DNA of 64,000 bases, from NCBI GenBank assembly GCA_963920705.1, contig OY987225.1:10822158-10886157 (forward strand). Reading direction: 5' to 3'. Positions 46,861 to 58,923 of the stretch are shown here, piece by piece. Positions within the stretch are counted from its first letter, which is position 1; every line of letters begins with the position of its first letter. This DNA is from Odiellus spinosus. Lineage: Eukaryota > Arthropoda > Arachnida > Opiliones > Phalangiidae. Below the pieces are notes generated by a model. The model saw only the letters and a list, made by a program, of their open reading frames with translations, searched no databases and was not told the DNA's origin. A program made the translations under genes and the position numbers.

Positions 46861-49800
46861 AAGCATGATTCGAAAAGCATGATTCGAAAAACGTGATTCG
46901 AATAACGTGATTCGAAGAGCGTGATTCGAATAGCGTGATTCGAAAAACGAGATTCGAAAAACATGATTCGAAAAACGTGATTCGAAAAGCGTGATTCGAA
47001 AAGCGTGATTCGAAAAACGTGATTCGAAAAACGTGATTCGAAAAGCGTAATTCGAAAAACGTGATTCGAAAAACGTGATTCGTAAAACGTGATACGAAAA
47101 ACGTGATTCTAAAAGCGTGATTCGAAAAACGTGATTCGAAAAACGTGATTCGAATAACGTGATTCGAATAGCGTGATTCCACAAGCGTGATTCGAAAAAC
47201 GTGATTCGAATAGCGTGATTCGAAAAACGTGATTCGAAAAACGTGATTCGAAAAACGTGATTCGAAAAACGTGATTCGAAAAACGTGATTCGAAAAGCGT
47301 GATTCGAAAAGCGTGATTCGAAAAGCGTGATTCGAAAAACGTGATTCGAAAAACGTGATTCGAATAGCGTGATTCGAAAAGCGTGATTCGAAAAGCGTGA
47401 TTCGAAAAGCGTGATTCGAAAAACGTGATTCGACAAGCATGATTCGAAAAGCATGATTCGAAAAGCATGATTCGAAAATCATGATTCGAAAAGCATGATT
47501 CGAAAAGCATGATTCGAAAAGCATGATTCGAAAAGCATGATTCGAAAAGCATGATTCGAAAAGCATGATTCGAAAAGCATGATTCGAAAAGCTTGATTCG
47601 AAAAGCATGGATCGAAAAGCATGGTTCGAAAAGCATGATTCGAAAAGCTGGATTCGAAAAGCATGGTTCGAAAAGCATGGTTCGAAAAGCGTGGTTCGAA
47701 AAGCGTGATTCGAAAAGCGTGATTCGAATAGCGTGATTCGAATAGCGTGATTCGAATAGCGTGATTCGAATAGCGTGATTCGAAAAACATGATCCGAAAA
47801 GTATGATTCGAAAAGCATGATTCGAAAAGCATGATTCGAAAAGCATGATTCGAAAAGCATGATTCGAAAAGCATGATTCGAAAAGCATGATTCGAAAAGC
47901 ATGATTCGAAAAGCATGATTCGAAAAGCATGATTCGAAAAGCATGATTCGAGAAGCATGATTCGAAAAGCATGATTCGAAAAGCATGATTCGAAAAGCAT
48001 GATTCGAAAAGCATGATTCGAAAAGCATGATTCGAAAAGCATGATTCGAAAAGCATGATTCGAAAAGCATGATTCAAAAAGCATGATCCGAAAAGCATGA
48101 TTCGAAATGCATGATTCGAAAAGCATGATTCGAAAAGCATGATTCGAAAAGCATGATTCGAATAGCTTGATTCGAATAGCTTGATTCGAAAAACATGATT
48201 CGAATAGCATGATTCGAATATCATGATTCGAAAAGCATGATTCGAAAAACGTGATTTGAATAACGTGATTCGAATAGCGTGATTCGAATAGCGTGATTCG
48301 AAAAACGAGATTCGAAAAACATGATTCGAAAAACGTGATTCGAAAAGCGTGATTCGAAAAGCGTGATTCGAAAAACGTGATTCGAAAAACGTGATTCGAA
48401 AAGCGTAATTCGAAAAACGTGATTCGAAAAACATGATTCGAAAAACGTGATACGTAAAACGTGATTCGAAAAACGTGATTCGAAAAACGTGATTCGAAAA
48501 ATGTGATTCGAAAAACGTGATTCGAAAAACGTGATTCGAAAAGCGTGATTCGAAAAGCGTGATTCGAAAAGCGTGATTCGAAAAGCGTGATTCGAAAAGC
48601 GTGATTCGAAAAGCATGATTCGAAAAGCATGATTCGAAAAGCATGATTCGAAAAGCATGGTTCGAAAAGCATGGTTCGAAAAGCATGGTTCGAAAAGCAT
48701 GGTTCGAAAAGCATGGTTCGAAAAGCATGGTTCGAAAAGCATGGTTCGAAAAGCATGATTCGAAAAGCATGATTCGAAAAGCATGATTCGAAAAGCATGA
48801 TTCGAAAAGCATGATTCGAAAAGCATGATTCGCAAAGCATGATTCGAAAAGCATGATTCGAAAAGAATGATTCGAAAAGCATGATTCGAAAAGCATGATT
48901 CGAAAAGCATGATTCGAAAAGCATGATTCGAAAAGCATGATTCGAAGAGCTTGATTCGATTAGCTTGATTCGAAAAACATGATTCGAATAGCATGATTCG
49001 AATAGCATGATTCGAAAAGCATGATTCGAATAGCTTGATTCGAATAGCTTGATTCGAAAAACATGATTCGAATAGCATGATTCGAATAGCATGATTCGAA
49101 AAGCATGATTCGAAAAACGTGATTCGAAAAGCATGATTCGAAAAGCATGATTCGAAAAGCATGATTCGAAAAGCATGATTCGAAAAGCATGATTCGAAAA
49201 GCATGATTCGAAAAGCATGATTCGAAAAGCATGATTCGAAAAGCATGATTCGAAAAGCATGATTCGAAAAGCATGATTCGAAAAGCATGATTCGAAAAGC
49301 ATGATTCGAAAAGCTTGATTCGAAAAGCATGGATCGAAAAGCATGGTTCGAAAAGCATGATTCGAAAAGCATGATTCGAAAAGCATGGTTCGAAAAGCGT
49401 GGTTCGAAAAGCGTGGTTCGAAAAGCGTGATTCGAAAAGCGTGATTCGAATAGCGTGATTCGAATAGCGTGATTCGAATAGCGTGATTCGAATAGCGTGA
49501 TTCGAATAGCGTGATTCGAATAGCGTGATTCGAAAAACATGATCCGAAAAGTATGATTCGAAAAGCATGATTCGAAAAGCATGATTCGAAAAGCATGATT
49601 CGAAAAGCATGATTCGAAAAGCATGATTCGAAAAGCATGATTCGAAAAGCATGATTCGAAAAGCATGATTCGAAAAGCATGATTCGAAAAGCATGATTCG
49701 AAAAGCATGATTCGAAAAGCATGATTCGAAAAGCATGATTCGAAAAGCATGATTCGAAAAGCATGATTCGAAAAGAATGATTCGAAAAGAATGATTCAAA

Positions 49801-49980
49801 AAGCATGATTCGAAAAGCATGATTCGAAAAGCATGATTCGAAAAGCATGATTCGAAAAGCATGATTCGAAAAGCATGATTCGAATAGCTTGATTCGAAAA
49901 ACATGATTCGAATAGCATGATTCGAATAGCATGATTCGAAAAGCATGATTCGAAAAACATGATTCGAATAACGTGATTCG
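46861..49980 (+). repeat. HOR with 1,722/1,750-bp period
   Basis: Opens with AATAACG, GAAGAGCG, AACGAG, a CGTAAAACG unit (about 47,082), a TACGAA/TTCTAA tag and TTCCACAAG (about 47,178). The series AGCTTG, AGCATGGATCG, GCATGG, AGCGTGG, several AATAGCG units, then AACATGATCCGAAAAGTATG occurs twice: GGATCG at 47,609 and 49,331 (1,722 bp, 123 units), GATCCG at 47,791 and 49,541 (1,750 bp). The two extra units in the second copy are AATAGCG units. Long uniform AGCATG runs occupy 47,805-48,065 and 49,560-49,780. Confidence 0.86.
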
Positions 49981-51440
49981 AATAACGTGCTTCAAATAGC
50001 GTGATTCGAATAGCGTGATTCGAATAGCGTGATTCGAAAAACGTGATTCGAAAAACGTGATTCGAAAAACGTGATTCGAGAAGCGTGATTCGAAAAGCGT
50101 GATTCGAAAAACGTGATTCGAAAAGCGTGATTCGAAAAACGTGATTCGAAAAACGTGATTCGAAAAACGTGATTCGAAAAACGTGATTCGAAAAACGTGA
50201 TTCGAAAAACGTGATACGAAAAACGTGATTCTAAAAGCGTGATTCGGAAAACGTGATTCGAAGAACGTGATTCGAATAACGTGATTCGAATAGCGTGATT
50301 CGAAAAGCGTGATTCGAAAAACGTGATTCGAAAAGCGTGATTCGAAAAACGTGATTCGAAAAACGTGATTCGAAAAGCATGATTCGAAAAGCATGATTCG
50401 AAAAGCATGATTCGAAAAGCTTGATTCGAAAAGCATGATTCGAAAAGCATGGTTCGAAAAGCATGGTTCGAAAAGCATGGTTCGAAAAGCATGATTCGAA
50501 AAGCATGGTTCGAAATGCATGGTTCGAAAAGCATGGTTCGAAAAGCATGGTTCGAAAAGTATGACTCGAAAAGCTTGATTCGAAAAGCATGATTCGAAAA
50601 GCATGATTCGAAAAGCATGATTCGAAAAGCATGATTCGAAAAGCATGATTCGAAAAGCATGATTCGAAAAGCATGATTCGAAAAGCGTGATTCGAAAAGC
50701 ATGATTCGAAAAGCATGATTCGAAAAGCATGATTCGAATAGCTTGATTCGAAAAACATGATTCGAATAGCATGATTCGAATAGCATGATTCGAAAAGCAT
50801 GATTCGAAAAACGTGATTCGAATAACGTGATTCGAATAGCGTGATTCGAATAGCGTGATTCGAATAGCGTGATTCGAAAAACGTGATTCGAAAAACGTGA
50901 TTCGAAAAACGTGATTCGAGAAGCGTGATTCGAAAAGCGTGATTCGAAAAACGTGATTCGAAAAGCGTGATTCGAAAAACGTGATTCGAAAAACGTGATT
51001 CGAAAAACGTGATTCGAAAAACGTGATTCGAAAAACGTGATTCGAAAAACGTGATACGAAAAACGTGATTCTAAAAGCGTGATTCGGAAAACGTGATTCG
51101 AAGAACGTGATTCGAATAACGTGATTCGAATAGCGTGATTCGAAAAGCGTGATTCGAAAAACGTGATTCGAAAAGCGTGATTCGAAAAACGTGATTCGAA
51201 AAACGTGATTCGAAAAGCATGATTCGAAAAGCATGATTCGAAAAGCATGATTCGAAAAGCATGATTCGAAAAGCATGATTCGAAAAGCATGGTTCGAAAA
51301 GCATGGTTCGAAAAGCATGGTTCGAAAAGCATGATTCGAAAAGCATGGTTCGAAAAGCATGGTTCGAAAAGCATGGTTCGAAAAGCATGGTTCGAAAAGT
51401 ATGATTCGAAAAGCATGATTCGAAAAGCATGATTCGAAAA
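49981..51440 (+). repeat. 840-bp (60-unit) tandem duplication
   Basis: 49,981-50,820 is followed by a copy from 50,821 to about 51,440. Over most of it the two agree base for base, including the rare TTCGGAAAACG, GAAGAACG, GAGAAGCG, TACGAA and TTCTAA units. Differences include a GCTTCAAA unit near 49,990 in the left copy, AGCTTG against AGCATG near 50,420/51,260 and 50,571/51,411, an AAATGC unit near 50,515 and ATGACTCG near 50,562. Confidence 0.93.
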
Positions 51441-52826
51441 GCATGGTTCGAAAAGCATGATTCGAAAAGCATGATTCGAAAAGCATGGTTCGAAAAGCAT
51501 GGTTCGAAAAGCATGGTTCGAAAAGCATGATTCGAAAAGCATGATTCGAAAAACATGGTTCGAAAATCATGGTTCGAAAAGCATGATTCGAAAAACATGG
51601 TTCGAAAAGCATGGTTCGAAAAGCATGATTCGAAAAGCATGATTCGAAAAGCATGGTTCGAAAAGCATGATTCGAAAAGCATGATTCGAAAAGCATGATT
51701 CGAAAAGCATGATTCGAAAAGCATGATTCGAAAAGCATGATTCGAAAAGCATGATTCGAAAAGCATGATTCGAAAAGCATGATTCGAAAAGCATGATTCG
51801 AAAAGCATGATTCGAATAGCTTGATTCGAAAAACATGATTCGAAAAGCATGATTCGAAAAGCATGATTCGAAAAGCATGATTCGAATAGCTTGATTCGAA
51901 AAACATGATTCGAATAGCATGATTCGAATAGCATGATTCGAAAAGCATGATTCGAAAAACATGATTCGAATAACGTGATTCGAATAGAGTTATTCGAATA
52001 GCGTGATTCGAAAAACGTGATTCGAAAAACATGATTCGAAAAACGTGATTCGAGAAGCGTGATTCGAAAAGCGTGATTCGAAAAACGTGATTCGAATAGC
52101 GTGATTCGAAAAGCGTGATTCGAAAAGCGTGATACGAAAAACGTGATTCGAAAAACGTGATTCGAATAGTGTGATTCGAAAAGCGTGATTCGAAAAGCAT
52201 GACTCGAAAAGCATGGTTCGAAAAGCATGATTCGAAAAGCATGATTCGAAAAGCATGATTCGAAAAGCATGATTGGAAAAGCATGATTCGAAAAGCATGA
52301 TTCGAAAAGCATGATTCGAAAAGCATGATTTGAAAAGCATGATTCGAAAAGCATGACTCGAAAAGCCTGATTCGAAAAGCTTGAATCGAAAAACCTAATT
52401 CGAAAAGCCTGATTCGAAAAGCCTGATTCGAAAAGCCTGATTCGAAAAGCCTGATTCGAAAAGCCTGATTCGAAAAGCTTGATTCGAAAAGCTTGATTCG
52501 AAAAGCATGATTCGAAAAGCATGATTCGAAAAGCATGATTCGAAAAGCATGATTCGAAAAGTATGATTCGAAAAGCATGATTCGAAAAGCATGATTCGAA
52601 AAGCATGATTCGAAAAGCATGATTCGAAAAGCATGATTCGAAAAGCATGATTCGAAAAGCATGATTCGAAAAGCATGATTCGAAAAGCATAATTCGAAAA
52701 GCATGATTCGAAAAGCATGATTCGAAAAGCATGATTCGAATAGCATGATTCGAAAAGCATGATTCGAAAAACGTGATTCGAATAACGTGATTCGAATAAC
52801 GTGATTCGAATAGCGTGATTCGAATA
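51441..52826 (+). repeat. Mixed AGCATG/GCATGG units leading into HOR V
   Basis: GCATGG and AACATGG units to about 51,660, a run of AGCATG, two AGCTTG-AACATG pairs (51,815 and 51,890), a GAATAGAGTTATTCG unit near 51,983, GAGAAGCG, ATACG, GAATAGTGTG near 52,168, AGCATGACTCG (52,196), ATTGG near 52,272, then the AGCCTG cluster with ACCTAATTCG (52,360-52,490) and a long AGCATG run. The part from about 52,000 recurs from about 55,440 at 3,445 bp. Confidence 0.84.
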
Positions 52827-54253
52827 GCGTGATTTGAAAAACGTGATTCGATAAACATGATTCGAAAAACGTGTTTCGAGAAGCGTGATTCGAAAAGCGT
52901 GATTCGAAAAACGTGATTCGAAAAACGTGATTCGAAAAACGTGATTCGAAAAGCGTGATTCGAAAAACGTGATTCGAAAAACGTGATTCGAAAAACGTGA
53001 TACGAAAAACGTGATTCTAAAAGCGTTATTCGAAAAACGTGATTCGAAAAACGTGATTCGAATAACGTGATTCGAATAGCGTGATTCGAAAAGCGTGATT
53101 AGAAAAACGTGACTCGAATAGCGTGATTCGAAAAACGTGATTCGAAAAGCGTGATTCGAAAAACGTGATTCGAAAAACGTGATTCGAAATGCGTGATTCG
53201 AAAAGCGTGATTCGAAAAACGTGATTCGAAAAACGTGATTCGAAAAGCGTGATTCGAAAAGCGTGATTCGAAAAGCGTGATTCGAAAAGCATGATTCGAA
53301 AAGCATGATTCGAGAAGCATGATTCGAAAAGCATGATTCGAAAAGCATGATTCGAAAAGCATGATTCGAAAAGCATGATTCGAATAGCTTGATTCGAATA
53401 GCTTGATTCGAAAAACATGATTCGAACAGCATGATTCGAAAAGCATGATTCGAAAAGCATCATTCGAAAAGCATGATTCGAAAAGCATGATTCGAAAAGC
53501 CTGATTCGAAAAGCCTGATTCGAAAAGCTTGATTCGAAAAGCTTGATTCGAAAAGGATGATTCGAAAAGCATGATTCGAAAAGGATGATTCGAAAAGCAT
53601 GATTCGAAAAGCATGATTCGAAAAGCATGATTCGAAAAGCATGATTCGAAAAGCATGATTCGAAAAGCATGATTCGAAAAGCATGATTCGAAAAAAATGA
53701 TTCGAAAAGCATGATTCGAAAAGCATGATTCGAAAAGCATGATTCGAAAAGCATGATTCGAAAAGCATGATTCGAAAAGCATGATTCGAAAAGCATGATT
53801 CGAAAAGCATGATTCGAAAAGCATGATTCGAAAAGCATGATTCGAAAAGCATGATTCGAAAAGCATGATTCGAATAGCTTGATTCGAAAAACATGATTCG
53901 AATAGCATGATTCGAATAGCATGATTCGAAAAGCATGATTCGAAAAACATGATTCGAATAACGTGATACGAATAACGTGATTCGAATAACGTGATTCGAA
54001 TAGAGTGATTCGAATAGCGTGATTCGAAAAACGTGATTCGAAAAACATGATTCGAAAAACGTGATTCGAGAAGCGTGATTCGAAAAGCGTGATTCGAAAA
54101 ACGTGATTCGAATAGCGTGATTCGAAAAGCGTGATTCGAAAAGCGTGATACGAAAAAGTGATTCGAAAAACGTGATTCGAATAGCGTGATTCGAAAAGCG
54201 TGATTCGAAAAGCATGACTCGAAAAGCATGGTTCGAAAAGCATGATTCGAAAA
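52827..54253 (+). repeat. HOR V, 1,427-bp tandem duplication, left copy
   Basis: Runs from AGCGTGATTTGAA to just before the next such unit. Ordered private markers: GATAAACATG (52,849), ACGTGTTTCGAG, TTCTAAAAGCGTTATT (53,015), ACTCG, AAATGCG, GAGAAGCATG, GAACAGCATG (53,421), AGCATCATTCG, AGCCTG pair, AAGGATG pair, long AGCATG run, GAATAGAGTG, a 13-bp AAAAAGTG unit near 54,155, and AGCATGACTCG (54,211). Confidence 0.92.
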
Positions 54254-55683
54254 GCGTGATTTGAAAAACGTGATTCGATAAACATGATTCGAAAAACGTG
54301 TTTCGAGAAGCGTGATTCGAAAAGCGTGATTCGAAAAACGTGATTCGAAAAACGTGATTCGAAAAACGTGATTCGAAAAGCGTGATTCGAAAAACGTGAT
54401 TCGAAAAACGTGATTCGAAAAACGTGATACGAAAAACGTGATTCTAAAAGCGTTATTCGAAAAACGTGATTCGAAAAACGTGATTCGAATAACGTGATTC
54501 GAATAGCGTGATTCGAAAAGCGTGATTCGAAAAACGTGACTCGAATAGCGTGATTCGAAAAACGTGATTCGAAAAGCGTCATTCGAAAAACGTGATTCGA
54601 AAAACGTGATTCGAAATGCGTGATTCGAAAAGCGTGATTCGAAAAACGTGATTCGAAAAACGTGATTCGAAAAGCGTGATTCGAAAAGCGTGATTCGAAA
54701 AGCGTGATTCGAAAAGCATGATTCGAAAAGCATGATTCGAGAAGCATGATTCGAAAAGCATGATTCGAAAAGCATGATTCGAAAAGCATGATTCGAAAAG
54801 CATGATTCGAATAGCTTGATTCGAATAGCTTGATTCGAAAAACATGATTCGAACAGCATGATTCGAAAAGCATGATTCGAAAAGCATCATTCGAAAAGCA
54901 TGATTCGAAAAGCATGATTCGAAAAGCCTGATTCGAAAAGCCTGATTCGAAAAGCTTGATTCGAAAAGCTTGATTCGAAAAGGATGATTCGAAAAGCATG
55001 ATTCGAAAAGGATGATTCGAAAAGCATGATTCGAAAAGCATGATTCGAAAAGCATGATTCGAAAAGCATGATTCGAATAGCATGATTCGAAAAGCATGAT
55101 TCGAAAAGCATGATTCGAAAAGCATGATTCGAAAAGCATGATTCGAAAAGCATGATTCGAAAAGCATGATTCGAAAAGCATGATTCGAAAAGCATGATTC
55201 GAAAAGCATGATTCGAAAAGCATGATTCGAAAAGCATGATTCGAAAAGCATGATTCGAAAAGCATGATTCGAAAAGCATGATTCGAAAAGCATGATTCGA
55301 ATAGCTTGATTCGAAAAACATGATTCGAATAGCATGATTCGAATAGCATGATTCGAAAAGCATGATTCGAAAAACATGATTCGAATAACGTGATTCGAAT
55401 AACGTGATTCGAATATAAGTGATTCGAATATAAGTGATTCGAATAGCGTGATTCGAAAAACGTGATTCGAAAAACATGATTCGAAAAACGTGATTCGAGA
55501 AGCGTGATTCGAAAAGCGTGATTCGAAAAACGTGATTCGAATAGCGTGATTCGAAAAGCGTGATTCGAAAAGCGTGATACGAAAAACGTGATTCGAAAAA
55601 CGTGATTCGAATAGCGTGATTCGAAAAGCGTGATTCGAAAAGCATGACTCGAAAAGCATGGTTCGAAAAGCATGATTCGAAAA
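54254..55683 (+). repeat. HOR V, tandem duplication, right copy (1,430 bp)
   Basis: Same marker order, starting 1,427 bp later: GATAAACATG at 54,276, TTCTAA at 54,442, GAACAGC at 54,848, AGCATGACTCG at 55,641. It is 3 bp longer because two units here are 15 bp long (ATATAAGTG, 55,407-55,436) and the 13-bp unit of the left copy is 14 bp here. GAGTG of the left copy is replaced by these ATATAAGTG units. Confidence 0.92.
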
Positions 55684-57214
55684 GCATGATTCGAAAAGCA
55701 TGATTCGAAAAGCATGATTCGAAAAGCATGATTCGAAAAGCATGATTCGAAAAGCATGATTCGAAAAGCATGATTTGAAAAGCATGATTCGAAAAGCATG
55801 ATTCGAAAAGCCTGATTCGAAAAGCTTGAATCGAAAAACCTAATTCGAAAAGCCTGATTCGAAAAGCCTGATTCGAAAAGCCTGATTCGAAAAGCCTGAT
55901 TCGAAAAGCTTGATTCGAAAAGCATGATTCGAAAAGCATGATTCGAAAAGCATGATTCGAAAAGCATGATTCGAAAAGCATGATTCGAAAAGCATGATTG
56001 GAAAAGCATGATTCGAAAAGCATGATTCGAAAAGCATGATTCGAAAAGCATGATTCGAAAAGCATGATTCGAAAAGCATGATTCGAAAAGCATGATTCGA
56101 AAAGCATGATTCGAAAAGCATGATTCGAAAAGCATGATTCGAAAAGCATGATTCGAAAAGCATGATTCGAATAGCATGATTCGAAAAGCATGATTCGAAA
56201 AACGTGATTCGAATAACGTGATTCGAATAACGTGATTCGAATAGCGTGATTCGAATAGCGTGATTTGAAAAACGTGATTCGATAAACATGATTCGAAAAA
56301 CGTGATTCGAGAAGCGTGATTCGAAAAGCGTGATTCGAAAAACGTGATTCGAAAAACGTGATTCGAAAAACGTGATTCGAAAAGCGTGATTCGAAAAACG
56401 TGATTCGAAAAACGTGATTCGAAAAACGTGATACGAAAAACGTGATTCTAAAAGCGTGATTCGAAAAACGTGATTCGAAAAACGTGATTCGAATAACGTG
56501 ATTCGAATAGCGTGATTCGAAAAGCGTGATTCGAAAAACGTGATTCGAATAGCGTGATTCGAAAAACGTGATTCGAAAAGCGTGATTCGAAAAACGTGAT
56601 TCGAAAAACGTGATTCGAAAAGCGTGATTCGAAAAGCGTGATTCGAAAAACGTGATTCGAAAAACGTGATTCGAAAAGCGTGATTCGAAAAGCGTGATTC
56701 GAAAAGCGTGATTCGAAAAGCGTGATTCGAAAAGCATGATTCGAGAAGCATGATTCGAAAAGCATGATTCGAACAGCATGATTCGAATAGCATGATTCGA
56801 AAAGCATGATTCGAATAACGTGATTCGAATAACGTGATTCGAATAGCGTGATTCGAATAGCGTTATTCGAAAAACGTGATTCGAAAAACATGATTCGAAA
56901 AACGTGATCCGAGAAGCGTGATTCGAAAAACGTGATTCGAAAAACGTGATTCGAAAAACGTGATTCGAAAAGCGTGATTCGAAAATCGTGATTCGAAAAG
57001 CGTGATTCGAAAAACGTGATTCGAATAGCGTGATTCGAAAAGCTTGATTCGAAAAACATGATTCGAATCGCATGATTCGAATAGCATGATTCGAATAGCA
57101 TGATTCGAAAAACGTGATTCGAAAAACGTGATTCGAAAAGCGTGATTCGAAAAGCGTGATTCGAAAAACGTGATTCGAAAAACGTGATTCGAAAAGCGTG
57201 ATTCGAAAAACGTG
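55684..57214 (+). repeat. HOR V continuation, partial third copy
   Basis: 55,684-56,257 repeats about 52,239-52,826, with the AGCCTG, AGCTTGAATCG, ACCTAATTCG trio at 55,805-55,915 (3,445 bp from 52,394) and an ATTGG unit near 55,989. From 56,258 the AGCGTGATTTGAA series restarts (GATAAACATG at 56,280, TTCTAA at 56,446; 2,004 bp after the second copy). It is shortened, reaching GAACAGC at 56,768, and then passes through AATAGCGTTATTCG (about 56,862), ATCCGAGAAGCG, a single AATCGTG unit near 56,993 and AATCGCATG (57,068). Confidence 0.86.
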
Positions 57215-58923
57215 ATTCGAAAAGCTTGATTCGAATAACATGATTCGAATAGCATGATTCGAATAGCATGATTTGAAAAACATGATTCGAAAAGCGTGAT
57301 TCGAAAAGCGTGATTCGAAAAACGTGATTCGAAAAACGTGATTCGAAAAGCGTGATTCGAAAAACGTGATTCGAATAACGTGATTCGAAAAGCGTGATTC
57401 GAAAAGCATGATTCGAAAAGCATGATTCGAAAAGCATGATTCAAAAAGCATGATTCGAAAAGCATGATTCAAAAAGCATGATTCGAAAAGCATGATTCGA
57501 AAAGCATGATTCGAAAAGCATGATTCGAAAAGCATGATTCGAAAAGCATTATTCGAAAAGCATGATTCGAAAAGCATGATTCAAAAAGCATGATTCGAAA
57601 AGCATGATTTGAAATGCATGATTCGAAAAGCATGATTCGAAAAGCATGATTCGAAAAGCATGATTCGAAAAGCATGATTCGAATAGCTTGATTCGAATAG
57701 CTTGATTCGAAAAACATGATTCGAATAGCATGATTCGAATAGCATGATTCGAAAAGCATGATTCGAAAAACGTGATTCGAATAACGTGATTCGAATAGCG
57801 TGATTCGAATATCGTGATTCGAAAAGTGTGATTCGAAAAACTTGATTCGAAAAACGTGATTCGAATAACGTGATTCGAATAGCGTGATTCGAAAAGCGTG
57901 ATTCGAAAAATGTGATTCGAATAGCGTGATTCGAAAAACGTGATTCGAAAAACGTGATTCGAAAAACGTGATTCGAAAAACGTGATTCGAAAAACGTGAT
58001 TCGAAAAACGTGATTCGAAAAACGTGATTCGAAAAGCGTGATTCGAAAAGCGTGATTCGAAAAGCGTGATTCGAAAAACGTGATTCGAAAAACGTGATTC
58101 GAAAAGCGTGATTCGAAAAACGTGATTCGAATAACGTGATTCGAAGAGCGTGATTCGAAAAGCGTGATTCGAAAAACGTGATTCGAATAGCGTGATTAGA
58201 AAAACGTGATTCGAAAAACGTGATTCGAAAAGCGTGATTCGAAAAACGTGATTCGAAAAAGGTGATTCGAAAAACGTGATTCGAAAAGCGTGATTCAAAA
58301 AACGTGATTCGAAAAACGTGATTCGAAAAGCGTGATTCGAAAAACGTGATTCGAAAAGCATGATCCGAAAAGCATGATTCGAAAAGCATGATTCGAAAAG
58401 CATGATTCGAAAAGCATGATTCGAAAAGCATGATTTGAAAAGCCTGATTCGAATGGCCTGATTCGAAAAGCCTGATTCGAAAAGCCTGATTCGAAAAGCA
58501 TGATTCGAAAAGCATGATTCGAAAAGCATGATTCGAAAAGCATGATTCGAAAAGCATGATTCGAAAAGCATGATTCGAAAAGCATGATTCGAAAAGCATG
58601 ATTCGAAAAGCATGATTCGAAAAGCATGATTCGAAAAGCATGATTCGAAAAGCATGATTCGAAAAGCATGATTCGAAAAACATGATTCGAATAACATGAT
58701 TCGAATAGCATGATTCGAATAGCATGATTCGAAAAACATGATTCAAAAAACGTGATTCGAAAAACGTGATTCGAAAAACGTGATTCGAAAGGCGTGATTC
58801 GAAAAGCGTGATTCGAAAAACGTGATTCGAATAACGTGATTCGAAAAGCATGATTCGAAAAGCATGATTCGAAAAGCATGATTCGAAAAGCATGATTCGA
58901 AAAGCATGATTCGAAAAGCATGA
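57215..58923 (+). repeat. Return of HOR family I (matches 7.17-8.39 kb)
   Basis: From about 57,215 to 58,435 the sequence follows 7,165-8,385 at a constant 50,050 bp. Shared markers: AGCTTGATTCGAATAACATG (57,224 and 7,174), GCATTATTCG (about 57,547 and 7,497), AATATCG, ACTTG, AATGTG, ATTAG, AAGGTG (58,261 and 8,211) and ATCCG (58,363 and 8,313). Visible differences are few, for example AGTGTG near 57,826, AGCGTG for AGCATG near 57,888, and GAAGAGCG near 58,144. Past 58,435 the AGCCTG units are fewer than in the 8.4-kb copy, and GAATGGCC (about 58,452) is private. Confidence 0.91.
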
